Of a stretch of DNA of 63,205 bases, positions 1 to 7,959 are shown piece after piece. Where the stretch lies: NCBI GenBank assembly GCA_002332615.1, contig DDAL01000024.1, positions 28,414-91,618 on the forward strand, given 5' to 3'. The DNA comes from Sphingobacteriaceae bacterium UBA2059 (lineage in GTDB: Bacteria > Bacteroidota > Bacteroidia > Sphingobacteriales > Sphingobacteriaceae). Position 1 is the stretch's first letter, and each line of letters starts with the position of its first letter. Below the pieces are notes generated by a model, which was not told the DNA's origin, ran no database searches, and saw only the letters and a program-made list of their open reading frames with translations. The translations under genes and the position numbers were made by a program.

Positions 1-822
1 GCTCGTCAGGTAGGTGTACCTGCACTTGTTGTTTTCATGAACAAGGTGGATATGGTAGACGATCCTGAATTGTTAGATCTTGTTGAGATGGAAGTTCGTG
101 AGTTATTATCATTCTATGAATTCCCTGGTGATGATATTCCTGTAATTCGCGGTTCTGCCTTAGGTGGTCTTAACGGAGATGCTCAGTGGGTAGGCAAAAT
201 TATGGAATTGATGGAAGCTGTAGATAACTACATTCCGATTCCTCCACGTTTGACTGAACTTCCTTTCTTAATGCCCGTTGAAGACGTATTCTCTATTACT
301 GGTCGTGGTACTGTTGCTACCGGTCGTATTGAGCGTGGTGTAATCAACTCTGGTGAGCCGGTTGAACTTTTAGGTATGGGTGCTGAAAACCTTAAATCTA
401 CTGTTACTGGTGTGGAAATGTTCCGTAAGATCCTTGACAGAGGTGAAGCTGGTGACAACGTAGGTTTGTTACTACGTGGTATTGAAAAAACTGATATCCG
501 TCGTGGTATGGTTATCTGTAAGCCAGGTAGTGTAACTCCTCACACCGACTTTAAAGCAGAGGTTTATGTATTGTCTAAGGCTGAAGGTGGGCGTCACACT
601 CCGTTCTTTAACAGATACCGTCCTCAATTCTATTTCCGTACTACAGACGTAACAGGAGAGATTACTCTTGCTGAAGGTGTAGAAATGGTTATGCCTGGTG
701 ATAATGTAACGATCACTGTACAGTTGATCAATCCTATCGCTATGGAAAAAGGATTACGTTTCGCTATCCGTGAAGGTGGTAGAACAGTTGGTGCCGGTCA
801 GGTTACTGAAATCTTGAAATAA
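1..822 (+). CDS. tuf: Elongation factor Tu, C-terminal part (5' truncated by window edge)
   Basis: The reading frame is open from base 1 and ends at TAA 820-822, giving 273 residues; a full EF-Tu is about 395, so roughly the first 120 residues (P-loop, switch regions) lie outside the window. The GTP-binding NKVD motif is at fragment residues 14-17, followed by the rest of the G domain and beta-barrel domains 2 and 3 with typical blocks such as GRGTVATGRIERG and MVMPGDNV. EF-Tu carries aminoacyl-tRNA to the ribosome. The order tuf-tRNA-Trp-secE-nusG-ribosomal proteins-rpoBC is the conserved bacterial arrangement, which supports identity. A hairpin follows at 840-876. Confidence 0.98.
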   Translation, partial: ARQVGVPALVVFMNKVDMVDDPELLDLVEMEVRELLSFYEFPGDDIPVIRGSALGGLNGDAQWVGKIMELMEAVDNYIPIPPRLTELPFLMPVEDVFSITGRGTVATGRIERGVINSGEPVELLGMGAENLKSTVTGVEMFRKILDRGEAGDNVGLLLRGIEKTDIRRGMVICKPGSVTPHTDFKAEVYVLSKAEGGRHTPFFNRYRPQFYFRTTDVTGEITLAEGVEMVMPGDNVTITVQLINPIAMEKGLRFAIREGGRTVGAGQVTEILK

Positions 823-839
823 TTTTAAGGTATATACAT

Positions 840-876
840 TAAGAGTACCTCTTTATTAAAAGGGGTACTCTTATTT
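840..876 (+). terminator. Hairpin terminator after tuf
   Basis: A 15-bp stem (840-854 with 859-873, one G-T pair) closes a 4-nt ATTA loop and is followed by a short T run. It lies 18 nt after the tuf stop and 20 nt before tRNA-Trp. The T tract is weak, so partial read-through into tRNA-Trp and secE is likely. Confidence 0.7.
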
Positions 877-895
877 AACCATCCAATAGTACTTT

Positions 896-966
896 ACGGG
901 TATAGTTCAATGGTAGAATAGAGGTCTCCAAAACCTTTGATCTGGGTTCGAATCCTAGTACCCGTG
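896..966 (+). tRNA. trnW: tRNA-Trp (anticodon CCA)
   Basis: The acceptor stem pairs ACGGGTA (896-902) with TACCCGT (959-965), with discriminator G966. The D arm is AGTTCAATGGTAGAAT-like, the anticodon loop is CTCCAAA with CCA at 928-930, and the T loop is GGTTCGAATCC. The 3' CCA tail is not encoded. It sits between tuf and secE, the usual place for tRNA-Trp in bacteria. Confidence 0.97.
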
Positions 967-980
967 CTAATGTTTGTAAA

Positions 981-1175
981 ATGGCTAACGTAGTGCAATT
1001 TCTGAAAGACTCATACGAGGAAATGACTCAGCGAGTGTCATGGCCAACCTGGGGCGAACTGCAAAACTCTGCAGTGCTTGTATTGGTTGCGTCCTTGATT
1101 ATAGCGCTGATTATTCTGTTAATGGATGAGACTGTAGGTAGCTTATTGAAGTTGTTTTACCAATCTGTGGGCTAA
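981..1175 (+). CDS. secE: Preprotein translocase subunit SecE
   Basis: This 64-residue protein is the short single-span form of SecE, which stabilises SecY in the SecYEG inner-membrane channel. The amphipathic segment EEMTQRVSWPTWGELQNSA carries the conserved W-P pair, and one transmembrane helix follows at about residues 29-56. ATG 981 lies 14 nt after tRNA-Trp, so the tRNA is probably processed from the same transcript. nusG follows after 16 nt. Confidence 0.96.
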   Translation: MANVVQFLKDSYEEMTQRVSWPTWGELQNSAVLVLVASLIIALIILLMDETVGSLLKLFYQSVG

Positions 1176-1191
1176 CTAAATCAGTATACAA

Positions 1192-1734
1192 ATGAGTGAT
1201 CAGTTGAAGTGGTATGTGGTAAGAGCGGTTAGCGGGAAAGAAAAAAAGGTGAAGCAGTATCTCGAAAACGAAATTAACCGTTTAGGGATATCACACTTAA
1301 TACCTCAGGTACTTATCCCAATGGAAAAGTACTACCAGATGAAAGATGGTAAGAAGATTGCCAAAGAAAGAAGCTTTTATCCGGGATATGTTTTAATTGA
1401 AGCTGCTCTGGACGGTGAACTTGAACATGTTATCAAAGATACTAATAGCGTAATAGGCTTTTTGGGCGATAAAAGTGGTACTCCGGTGCCTTTGAGGCCC
1501 GCTGAAGTTAACCGTATTTTGGGTAAGGTTGACGAAATGACCCAGCATGGCGGCACCGTAGATATTGCTTACTATGTGGGTGAAAATGTGAAAGTGATGG
1601 ACGGACCGTTCAATGGCTTTACGGGAGTAATTGAAGAGGTTAATGATGAAAAAAAGAAATTAAAGGTAATGGTCAAGATATTTGGCCGAAGAACCCCTCT
1701 GGAATTAAATTATATGCAGGTAGAGAAGGAGTGA
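1192..1734 (+). CDS. nusG: Transcription termination/antitermination protein NusG
   Basis: This is a 180-residue NusG. The N-terminal NGN domain begins KWYVVRAVSGKEKKVKQYLE and contains the RSFYPGYVLI block. The C-terminal KOW domain (about residues 128-178) contains VMDGPFNGFTGVIEEVN. NusG binds RNA polymerase, reduces pausing and links it to Rho or ribosomal S10. The gene follows secE in the normal order. Its TGA stop (1732-1734) lies in the loop of a perfect 9-bp hairpin. Confidence 0.97.
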   Translation: MSDQLKWYVVRAVSGKEKKVKQYLENEINRLGISHLIPQVLIPMEKYYQMKDGKKIAKERSFYPGYVLIEAALDGELEHVIKDTNSVIGFLGDKSGTPVPLRPAEVNRILGKVDEMTQHGGTVDIAYYVGENVKVMDGPFNGFTGVIEEVNDEKKKLKVMVKIFGRRTPLELNYMQVEKE

Positions 1735-1743
1735 TCCTTCTCT
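1722..1743 (+). terminator. Hairpin spanning the nusG stop codon (possible attenuator)
   Basis: AGAGAAGGA (1722-1730) pairs perfectly with TCCTTCTCT (1735-1743) around the loop GTGA, which contains the last bases of the nusG stop. TTGG follows rather than a long T run, so it is more likely an attenuator or RNA-processing site than a strong terminator. rplK starts 75 nt further on. Confidence 0.5.
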
Positions 1744-1818
1744 TTGGTATATGTATAAGATCTTAAATGTTACAATAGCTTCCAACTTACTAACATTTGA
1801 TAATAAATAAATAAGAAA

Positions 1819-2262
1819 ATGGCAAAAGAAGTCAGTGCGTTAGTAAAATTACAAGTCAAAGGTGGTGCTGCAAATCCATCGCCTCCTGTGGGCCCTGCAT
1901 TGGGTGCAAAAGGGGTGAACATCATGGAGTTTTGCAAACAATTCAATGCGCGTACCCAAGATAAGCCAGGTAAGATTTTGCCTGTTGTAATTACAGTGTA
2001 TGCTGATAAGTCATTTGATTTTATCGTAAAGACTCCGCCCGTTGCAGTACAGTTGCTAGAAGCCTCTGGTGTAAAAAGCGGATCTGCAGAGCCAAACCGT
2101 AAGAAAGTTGCCTCAGTGAGCTGGGAACAGGTAGAAGCTATTGCGAAAGATAAAATGCCGGACTTAAATGCTTTCACTGTTGAGTCAGCCATGAAATTGG
2201 TTGCCGGCACAGCGCGGAGTATAGGGATTACCGTAACAGGTACTGAACCCTGGAATAGTTAA
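1819..2262 (+). CDS. rplK: 50S ribosomal protein L11
   Basis: This 147-residue L11 is of normal length. The N-terminal domain has the diagnostic PSPPVGPALGAKGVNIMEFC block, and the C-terminal rRNA-binding domain ends in the glycine-rich GTARSIGITV segment. L11 forms the GTPase-associated centre on 23S rRNA. In E. coli, L1 represses the rplK-rplA mRNA; no clear copy of that site was identified in the 84-nt leader here. rplA starts 20 nt downstream. Confidence 0.97.
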   Translation: MAKEVSALVKLQVKGGAANPSPPVGPALGAKGVNIMEFCKQFNARTQDKPGKILPVVITVYADKSFDFIVKTPPVAVQLLEASGVKSGSAEPNRKKVASVSWEQVEAIAKDKMPDLNAFTVESAMKLVAGTARSIGITVTGTEPWNS

Positions 2263-2282
2263 TTAATTAAATCAGTTTAGAA

Positions 2283-2981
2283 GTGGCTAGATTAACAAAA
2301 AATCAAAAAAAGGCACTCTCCAAGATTGAGGCAGGTAAAACGTATTCTCTACAGGAAGCTACGGCTTTAATAAAGGATATAAGTACTACTAAGTTTGATG
2401 CTTCTGTGGATATAGACGTTCGTTTGGGCGTAGATCCTCGTAAAGCAAATCAAATGGTGCGTGGTATTGCTACTTTGCCTCATGGAACCGGTAAAACTGT
2501 TAGGGTACTTGCTTTGGTAACTCCTGATAAAGAGGAAGAAGCTAAAGCTGCCGGAGCAGATTATGTGGGCCTGGATGAGTATATTACTAAAATAGAAGGT
2601 GGTTGGACTGATGTTGATATCATCATTACTATGCCTAGTGTGATGGCTAAAGTGGGTAGACTTGGACGTATTTTAGGACCAAGGAATCTTATGCCTAATC
2701 CTAAGGCCGGTACTGTGACTACCGAGGTTGGTAAAGCAGTTACTGATGTAAAGGGTGGTAAAATAGATTTTAAAGTAGATAAGACCGGAATTATACATAC
2801 CTCTATAGGTAAGGTATCTTTCCCTGCTGAAAAGATATATGACAATGCTCTTGAAGTATTGCAGACCTTATCAAAGTTAAAACCAACAGCTGCAAAGGGT
2901 ACATATTTTAAGAGTATTCATCTCTCTTCTACTATGTCTCCCGGTCTTCCAGTTGAAACTAAAACAGTAGCCGGTATCTAA
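2283..2981 (+). CDS. rplA: 50S ribosomal protein L1
   Basis: This 232-residue L1 of normal length starts at GTG 2283. The L1 stalk protein binds 23S rRNA and helps release the E-site tRNA. Typical blocks are visible: DVRLGVDPRKANQMVRG, LPHGTGKTVRV and GRILGPRNLMPNPKAGTV. The GTG start is set by homology to the usual KNQKK N-terminus and by the short gap to rplK. The gap to rplJ is 2 nt, so the two are cotranscribed and probably translationally coupled. Confidence 0.97.
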   Translation: MARLTKNQKKALSKIEAGKTYSLQEATALIKDISTTKFDASVDIDVRLGVDPRKANQMVRGIATLPHGTGKTVRVLALVTPDKEEEAKAAGADYVGLDEYITKIEGGWTDVDIIITMPSVMAKVGRLGRILGPRNLMPNPKAGTVTTEVGKAVTDVKGGKIDFKVDKTGIIHTSIGKVSFPAEKIYDNALEVLQTLSKLKPTAAKGTYFKSIHLSSTMSPGLPVETKTVAGI

Positions 2982-2983
2982 TT

Positions 2984-3502
2984 ATGAGAAAAGAAGAGAA
3001 ACTAGAGATTGTTCAGGAACTTACTGAACAGATCAGGGAATACGGAAATTTCTATATTGCAGATACTGCTGATCTTACTGTTGTTGGAATCAATGCAATA
3101 AGACGTAAGTTCTTCGAAAAGGAAATTCCTATTCGCGTAGCTAAAAATACCCTTATTCGTAAGGCTATGGAAGCAGCAGGTATAGATGCACCTGAGTTTG
3201 ATTCGGTATTGAAGGGTTCTTCAACCATTTTATTCTCAAGCATTGCAAATGCTCCTGCTAAGCTTATTAAGGAACTAAGAAAAACAGGTGATAAACCTAT
3301 TCTTAAAGGTGCTTATATTGATAGTGCCTTATTTATAGGAGATAATCAACTGGATGCTCTTGCACAGCTTAAATCGAAAGAAGAGCTTGTTGGAGACATC
3401 ATTGGCTTACTTCAGTCTCCTGCAAAAAATGTTATTTCAGGCCTTCAGTCTGGCGGTAACAAATTAGCAGGCATCGTTAAAACATTACAAGAAAGAGGTT
3501 AA
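2984..3502 (+). CDS. rplJ: 50S ribosomal protein L10
   Basis: This 172-residue L10 forms the base of the ribosomal stalk and recruits L7/L12 dimers through its C-terminal helix. The RNA-binding part contains the IPIRVAKNTLIRKAM block, and the C-terminus (after about residue 135) is the L7/L12-binding helix. It begins 2 nt after rplA. A 58-nt AT-rich spacer separates it from rplL. Confidence 0.96.
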   Translation: MRKEEKLEIVQELTEQIREYGNFYIADTADLTVVGINAIRRKFFEKEIPIRVAKNTLIRKAMEAAGIDAPEFDSVLKGSSTILFSSIANAPAKLIKELRKTGDKPILKGAYIDSALFIGDNQLDALAQLKSKEELVGDIIGLLQSPAKNVISGLQSGGNKLAGIVKTLQERG

Positions 3503-3560
3503 TACGGGCACCTGTAAGTTTCGTACATTAAAAAAGTATTAAATTTTAAATTTAAATAAA

Positions 3561-3938
3561 ATGGCAGATTTAAAAGCGTTTGCTGAGCAATTGGTAAACT
3601 TAACAGTTAAAGAAGTTAACGAATTAGCTCAAATTCTTAAAGATGAGTATGGTATTGAACCTGCTGCTGCAGCTGTTGCAGTTGCTGGCCCTGCTGGTGG
3701 CGATGCCCCTGCAGCTGCTGAAGAGCAAACTGCATTTGATGTAATTCTTAAAGAAGCTGGTGGTGCTAAGCTAGCTGTTGTTAAGTTGGTAAAAGACTTG
3801 ACTGGCCTTGGCTTGAAAGAAGCTAAAGACTTAGTAGACGGCGCTCCTAAAGAAGTAAAAACTGGCGTTACTAAAGAAGAAGCTGAAACCCTGAAGAAAC
3901 AATTAGAAGAAGCAGGAGCTGTTGTTGAAGTTAAGTAA
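3561..3938 (+). CDS. rplL: 50S ribosomal protein L7/L12
   Basis: This 125-residue acidic stalk protein has the three expected parts: an N-terminal dimerisation region (1-33), an Ala/Gly-rich hinge (about 35-57), and the C-terminal factor-binding domain with KLAVVKLVKDLTGLGLKEAK. It recruits translation factors to the ribosome. A hairpin (3965-3990) lies between this gene and rpoB, the position of the attenuator that separates ribosomal-protein and polymerase expression in other bacteria. Confidence 0.98.
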   Translation: MADLKAFAEQLVNLTVKEVNELAQILKDEYGIEPAAAAVAVAGPAGGDAPAAAEEQTAFDVILKEAGGAKLAVVKLVKDLTGLGLKEAKDLVDGAPKEVKTGVTKEEAETLKKQLEEAGAVVEVK

Positions 3939-3964
3939 TTACTTAACTCAATAAAATTACACCT

Positions 3965-3990
3965 TAGACTCCGGATTTCTCCGGGGTCTA
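3965..3990 (+). terminator. rplL-rpoB intergenic hairpin (attenuator candidate)
   Basis: An 11-bp stem, TAGACTCCGGA with TCCGGGGTCTA (one T-G pair), closes a 4-nt loop and is followed by TTGTTGTTTG. The interrupted T tract suggests partial termination, which would let some polymerases continue into rpoBC. Confidence 0.6.
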
Positions 3991-4083
3991 TTGTTGTTTG
4001 TATTAAACCCATTTTTGTTTGACTTACAAGATTGGGATGATCCAAGATAGTCACAGTTTATCAGAAACTAAAATATTATTCCA

Positions 4084-7000
4084 TTGACAAACAAAAATCA
4101 AAACGAGAGAGTAAACTTCGCTACCAGTAAACATGTGATTGATTATCCTGATTTTCTGGATGTGCAGTTACAATCTTTCAGAGAGTTCTTTCAACTTGAA
4201 TCAACTTCGGATAACCGCCACCAGGAAGGGCTGTTTAAGGTGTTTTCTGAGAACTTTCCAATTTCTGACTCAAGGAACATCTTCGTTTTAGAATTTCTTG
4301 ATTATTTCGTTGATCCTCCGAGATATGATCTGCAGGAGTGTATTTCAAGGGGCTTGACGTATAGTGTTCCGCTTAAAGCTAAGTTACGTTTATCATGTAA
4401 CGATGAAGAACACGAAGATTTTGAAACAATTGTTCAGGATGTTTATCTGGGTACCATCCCATATATGACCCCTAAAGGAACTTTTGTTATTAATGGGGCT
4501 GAGCGTGTGATTGTATCTCAGTTACACAGGTCGCCAGGTGTATTCTTTGGTCAGAGCAGGCATACAAATGGTACTAAGCTTTACTCTGCCCGTGTTATTC
4601 CGTTTAAGGGATCGTGGATAGAGTTTGCAACTGACGTAAATAACGTTATGTATGCTTACATTGACCGCAAAAAGAAATTCCCGGTTACCACTTTACTTCG
4701 TGCCATTGGTTATGATTCGGATAAGGATATACTTGAATTGTTCGAATTGTCGGATGAGGTAAAAGTTAGTAAGACCGGTTTAAAAAAGTACATAGGCCGT
4801 AGATTGGCTGCCAGGGTTCTTAAGAAATGGGTTGAAGACTTTGTAGACGAAGATACTGGCGAGGTTGTATCAATTGACAGAAATGAAATTATCCTAGAAC
4901 GGGAAACTGTACTGGATGAACGCCATATCGATATGATCATTGATGCAGGTGTTAAAAGCGTTATTCTTACTAAGGAAGATGCTTCTAACAATGCCGACTA
5001 CTCAATTATATATAATACTCTTCAAAAGGATACTTCTAATAGCGAAAAAGAGGCTGTTGAACATATCTACCGCCAATTAAGAAATGCTGAACCACCTGAT
5101 GAGGAAACAGCAAGGGGCATTATTGACAGGTTGTTTTTCTCGGATAAGAGATATGACCTGGGTGACGTTGGAAGATACCGTATTAACCGTAAGCTCAAAC
5201 TCAGTACTCCTGAGGCTACCAAAGTGCTTACTAAAGATGATATTATAGCTATTGTTAAATATCTGATTAAGCTTATTAACTCCAAAGCTGAGGTTGATGA
5301 TATTGATCACTTGTCTAACAGACGTGTTCGTACCGTTGGAGAGCAGCTTTATGCTCAGTTTGGAGTAGGTCTCGCGCGTATGGCCAGAACTATTCGCGAA
5401 CGCATGAATATTCGCGATAACGAAGTGTTTACTCCTACTGACCTTATTAACGCAAGGACTCTTTCTTCAGTAATCAATTCGTTTTTTGGTACTAACCAGC
5501 TGTCTCAGTTTATGGATCAGATGAATCCTTTGGCTGAGATAACGCACAAGCGCCGTTTATCGGCTTTGGGCCCGGGTGGTTTATCGAGAGAACGCGCTGG
5601 CTTTGAGGTGCGTGACGTTCACTATACTCACTATGGCCGTTTATGTACTATTGAAACTCCGGAAGGTCCGAATATTGGTTTGATATCTTCTTTGTGTGTA
5701 CATGCGAAGATTAATAATCTTGGCTTTATAGAAACTCCTTACCGTAAGGTTCATGAAGGACGCGTTGTTGTGGAAGAACCCGTTATTTATTTGTCTGCCG
5801 AGGATGAGGATGGAAAAACTATCGCTCAGGCAAGTGCAGAATATGATGATAATGGAAACTTCGAAACGCCACGTGTAAAAGCACGCTTTGAAGGTGACTT
5901 CCCGGTTATTGAGCCGGAAAGGCTGGACTTAATGGATATTGCTCCTAATCAGATCACTTCTATTGCGGCATCATTAATTCCTTTCCTGGAGCATGATGAT
6001 GCTAACCGTGCACTGATGGGCTCTAACATGCAACGTCAGGCAGTTCCCTTACTTCGCCCGGAATCTCCAATTGTAGGTACCGGTCTGGAAGGTCGTGTTG
6101 CCAGAGATTCTCGTACCTTGATAAATGCTGAGGGTGGTGGTGTAGTGGAGTATGTGGATGCTAATGAAATCCGTATCCGCTATGACAGGAATGATGATGA
6201 TGTCCTGGTTTCTTTTGATGGAGAGATTAAGGTTTATAATTTGATTAAGTTCAAGAAGACAAATCAGAGTTCGTGTATTAACCTTAAGCCAATTGTTAAA
6301 AAGGGTCAGCGTGTTGAAAAAGGACAGGTGTTGTGCGAAGGATATGCTACCCAAAATGGCGAGCTTGCTCTTGGAAGGAATCTAAAGGTTGCTTTCATGC
6401 CATGGCAGGGGTACAACTTTGAGGATGCAATTGTTATTTCTGAACGTGTCGTGTCTCAGGATATCTTTACATCTCTTCACATTGAGGAGTTTGAGTTAGA
6501 GGTTCGTGATACTAAGCGGGGAGAGGAAGAGCTGACTCCTGATATTCCAAACGTTTCGGAAGAGGCTACAAAAGACCTGGATGAAAACGGAATAATCAGG
6601 GTAGGTGCGGAAGTAAAAGAAGGAGATATTCTGATAGGTAAAATTACACCTAAAGGAGAATCTGATCCTTCTCCGGAAGAAAAGTTGTTGAGAGCGATAT
6701 TTGGAGATAAAGCCGGCGATGTAAAAGACGCTTCTTTAAAAACTCCGCCGTCTATAGGGGGTGTTGTTATTGATACTAAGCTGTTTTCAAGAGCTAAGAA
6801 AACTACGAAAGCGGAAGAGAAGGCACAGCTTGAGAAATTAGATAGCAATCATACAAGAACCCTTAAAGTATTAAAGGACCGTTTGATAGACAAGCTGTTT
6901 ACGATTGTAAACGGAAAGACTTCTCAGGGGGTATTCAATGTTTATAAGGAGCTTCTTATACCGAAAGGAGCTAAGTTTACTCAAAAGTTATTATCTGATT

Positions 7001-7890
7001 TAGAGTACTCAAATATCAATCCATCTAAATGGACTACTGATGAGGAAAAGAATGAGCTTATTAAAGCTTTGCTTCATAATTACAATATAAAGCTCAACGA
7101 AGAACTGGGTATATATAAGAGGGATAAATTTGCGATAAGTGTGGGTGATGAACTTCCATCCGGTATTGTTCAGATGGCTAAGGTTTATATTGCCAAGAAG
7201 CGTAAGTTGCGCGTAGGTGATAAAATGGCCGGTCGACACGGTAATAAGGGCATTGTAGCCCGCATTGTTCGTGACGAAGACATGCCTTTCCTCGAGGATG
7301 GCACTCCTGTAGATATCGTTTTAAACCCGCTGGGTGTTCCATCTCGTATGAATCTTGGACAGATTTATGAAACGGTGCTTGGCTGGGCTGGAAAAGAGCT
7401 GGGTGTAAAGTTTGCTACTCCTATTTTTGATGGTGCCACTCATGAAGAAGTAGAAGAATGGGTAGAGAAAGCCAAGCTTCCGCCATCAGGACGTACGTAT
7501 TTATATAATGGTCTGACCGGCGATCGCTTTGATCAGCCTACAACTGTGGGAATCATCTATATGCTAAAGCTTGGTCACATGGTTGATGATAAGATGCACG
7601 CACGTTCTATTGGACCTTATTCATTAATCACTCAGCAACCATTAGGTGGTAAAGCTCAGTTTGGTGGTCAGCGTTTCGGGGAAATGGAAGTATGGGCGCT
7701 GGAAGCATTCGGTGCCGCAAATATTCTTCAGGAAATATTGACTGTAAAATCAGATGATGTTATCGGAAGGGCTAAAACGTACGAAGCGATAGTAAAAGGT
7801 GATAATTTACCTACGCCTTCTGTTCCTGAATCATTCAATGTACTGGTTCATGAATTACGCGGTCTGGGATTAGATATCACATTAGATTAG
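4084..7890 (+). CDS. rpoB: DNA-directed RNA polymerase subunit beta
   Basis: This is a full-length beta subunit of 1268 residues. The rifampicin region is at residues 467-500 (FFGTNQLSQFMDQMNPLAEI onward). Residues equivalent to E. coli D516, H526 and S531 are wild type, and the position of N518 is Met480. The start appears to be TTG 4084: no ATG or GTG lies between it and the conserved RVNFATSK segment about 10 residues in. rpoC follows 69 nt downstream. Spacing and the upstream hairpin suggest attenuated cotranscription with the ribosomal-protein genes. Confidence 0.98.
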   Translation: MTNKNQNERVNFATSKHVIDYPDFLDVQLQSFREFFQLESTSDNRHQEGLFKVFSENFPISDSRNIFVLEFLDYFVDPPRYDLQECISRGLTYSVPLKAKLRLSCNDEEHEDFETIVQDVYLGTIPYMTPKGTFVINGAERVIVSQLHRSPGVFFGQSRHTNGTKLYSARVIPFKGSWIEFATDVNNVMYAYIDRKKKFPVTTLLRAIGYDSDKDILELFELSDEVKVSKTGLKKYIGRRLAARVLKKWVEDFVDEDTGEVVSIDRNEIILERETVLDERHIDMIIDAGVKSVILTKEDASNNADYSIIYNTLQKDTSNSEKEAVEHIYRQLRNAEPPDEETARGIIDRLFFSDKRYDLGDVGRYRINRKLKLSTPEATKVLTKDDIIAIVKYLIKLINSKAEVDDIDHLSNRRVRTVGEQLYAQFGVGLARMARTIRERMNIRDNEVFTPTDLINARTLSSVINSFFGTNQLSQFMDQMNPLAEITHKRRLSALGPGGLSRERAGFEVRDVHYTHYGRLCTIETPEGPNIGLISSLCVHAKINNLGFIETPYRKVHEGRVVVEEPVIYLSAEDEDGKTIAQASAEYDDNGNFETPRVKARFEGDFPVIEPERLDLMDIAPNQITSIAASLIPFLEHDDANRALMGSNMQRQAVPLLRPESPIVGTGLEGRVARDSRTLINAEGGGVVEYVDANEIRIRYDRNDDDVLVSFDGEIKVYNLIKFKKTNQSSCINLKPIVKKGQRVEKGQVLCEGYATQNGELALGRNLKVAFMPWQGYNFEDAIVISERVVSQDIFTSLHIEEFELEVRDTKRGEEELTPDIPNVSEEATKDLDENGIIRVGAEVKEGDILIGKITPKGESDPSPEEKLLRAIFGDKAGDVKDASLKTPPSIGGVVIDTKLFSRAKKTTKAEEKAQLEKLDSNHTRTLKVLKDRLIDKLFTIVNGKTSQGVFNVYKELLIPKGAKFTQKLLSDLEYSNINPSKWTTDEEKNELIKALLHNYNIKLNEELGIYKRDKFAISVGDELPSGIVQMAKVYIAKKRKLRVGDKMAGRHGNKGIVARIVRDEDMPFLEDGTPVDIVLNPLGVPSRMNLGQIYETVLGWAGKELGVKFATPIFDGATHEEVEEWVEKAKLPPSGRTYLYNGLTGDRFDQPTTVGIIYMLKLGHMVDDKMHARSIGPYSLITQQPLGGKAQFGGQRFGEMEVWALEAFGAANILQEILTVKSDDVIGRAKTYEAIVKGDNLPTPSVPESFNVLVHELRGLGLDITLD

Positions 7891-7959
7891 TTGAAGTGAG
7901 AAGCCTTTTCTCTTCTGAGAATTGGCTTCAGCTTTATACTTTAACTTATAAAAACAGCT

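Noticed and set aside
1770..2210. 146-codon minus-strand frame opposite rplK
   Set aside because: It lies entirely over a well-supported ribosomal-protein gene and has no recognisable domain; it is an antisense shadow.
3629..4054. 141-codon minus-strand frame opposite rplL
   Set aside because: Shadow of the Ala/Lys-rich rplL coding strand; composition and overlap rule it out.
5461..5580. Rifampicin resistance in rpoB
   Set aside because: Residues equal to E. coli D516, H526 and S531 are wild type; the Met at the N518 position may be a lineage feature and is not enough to claim resistance.
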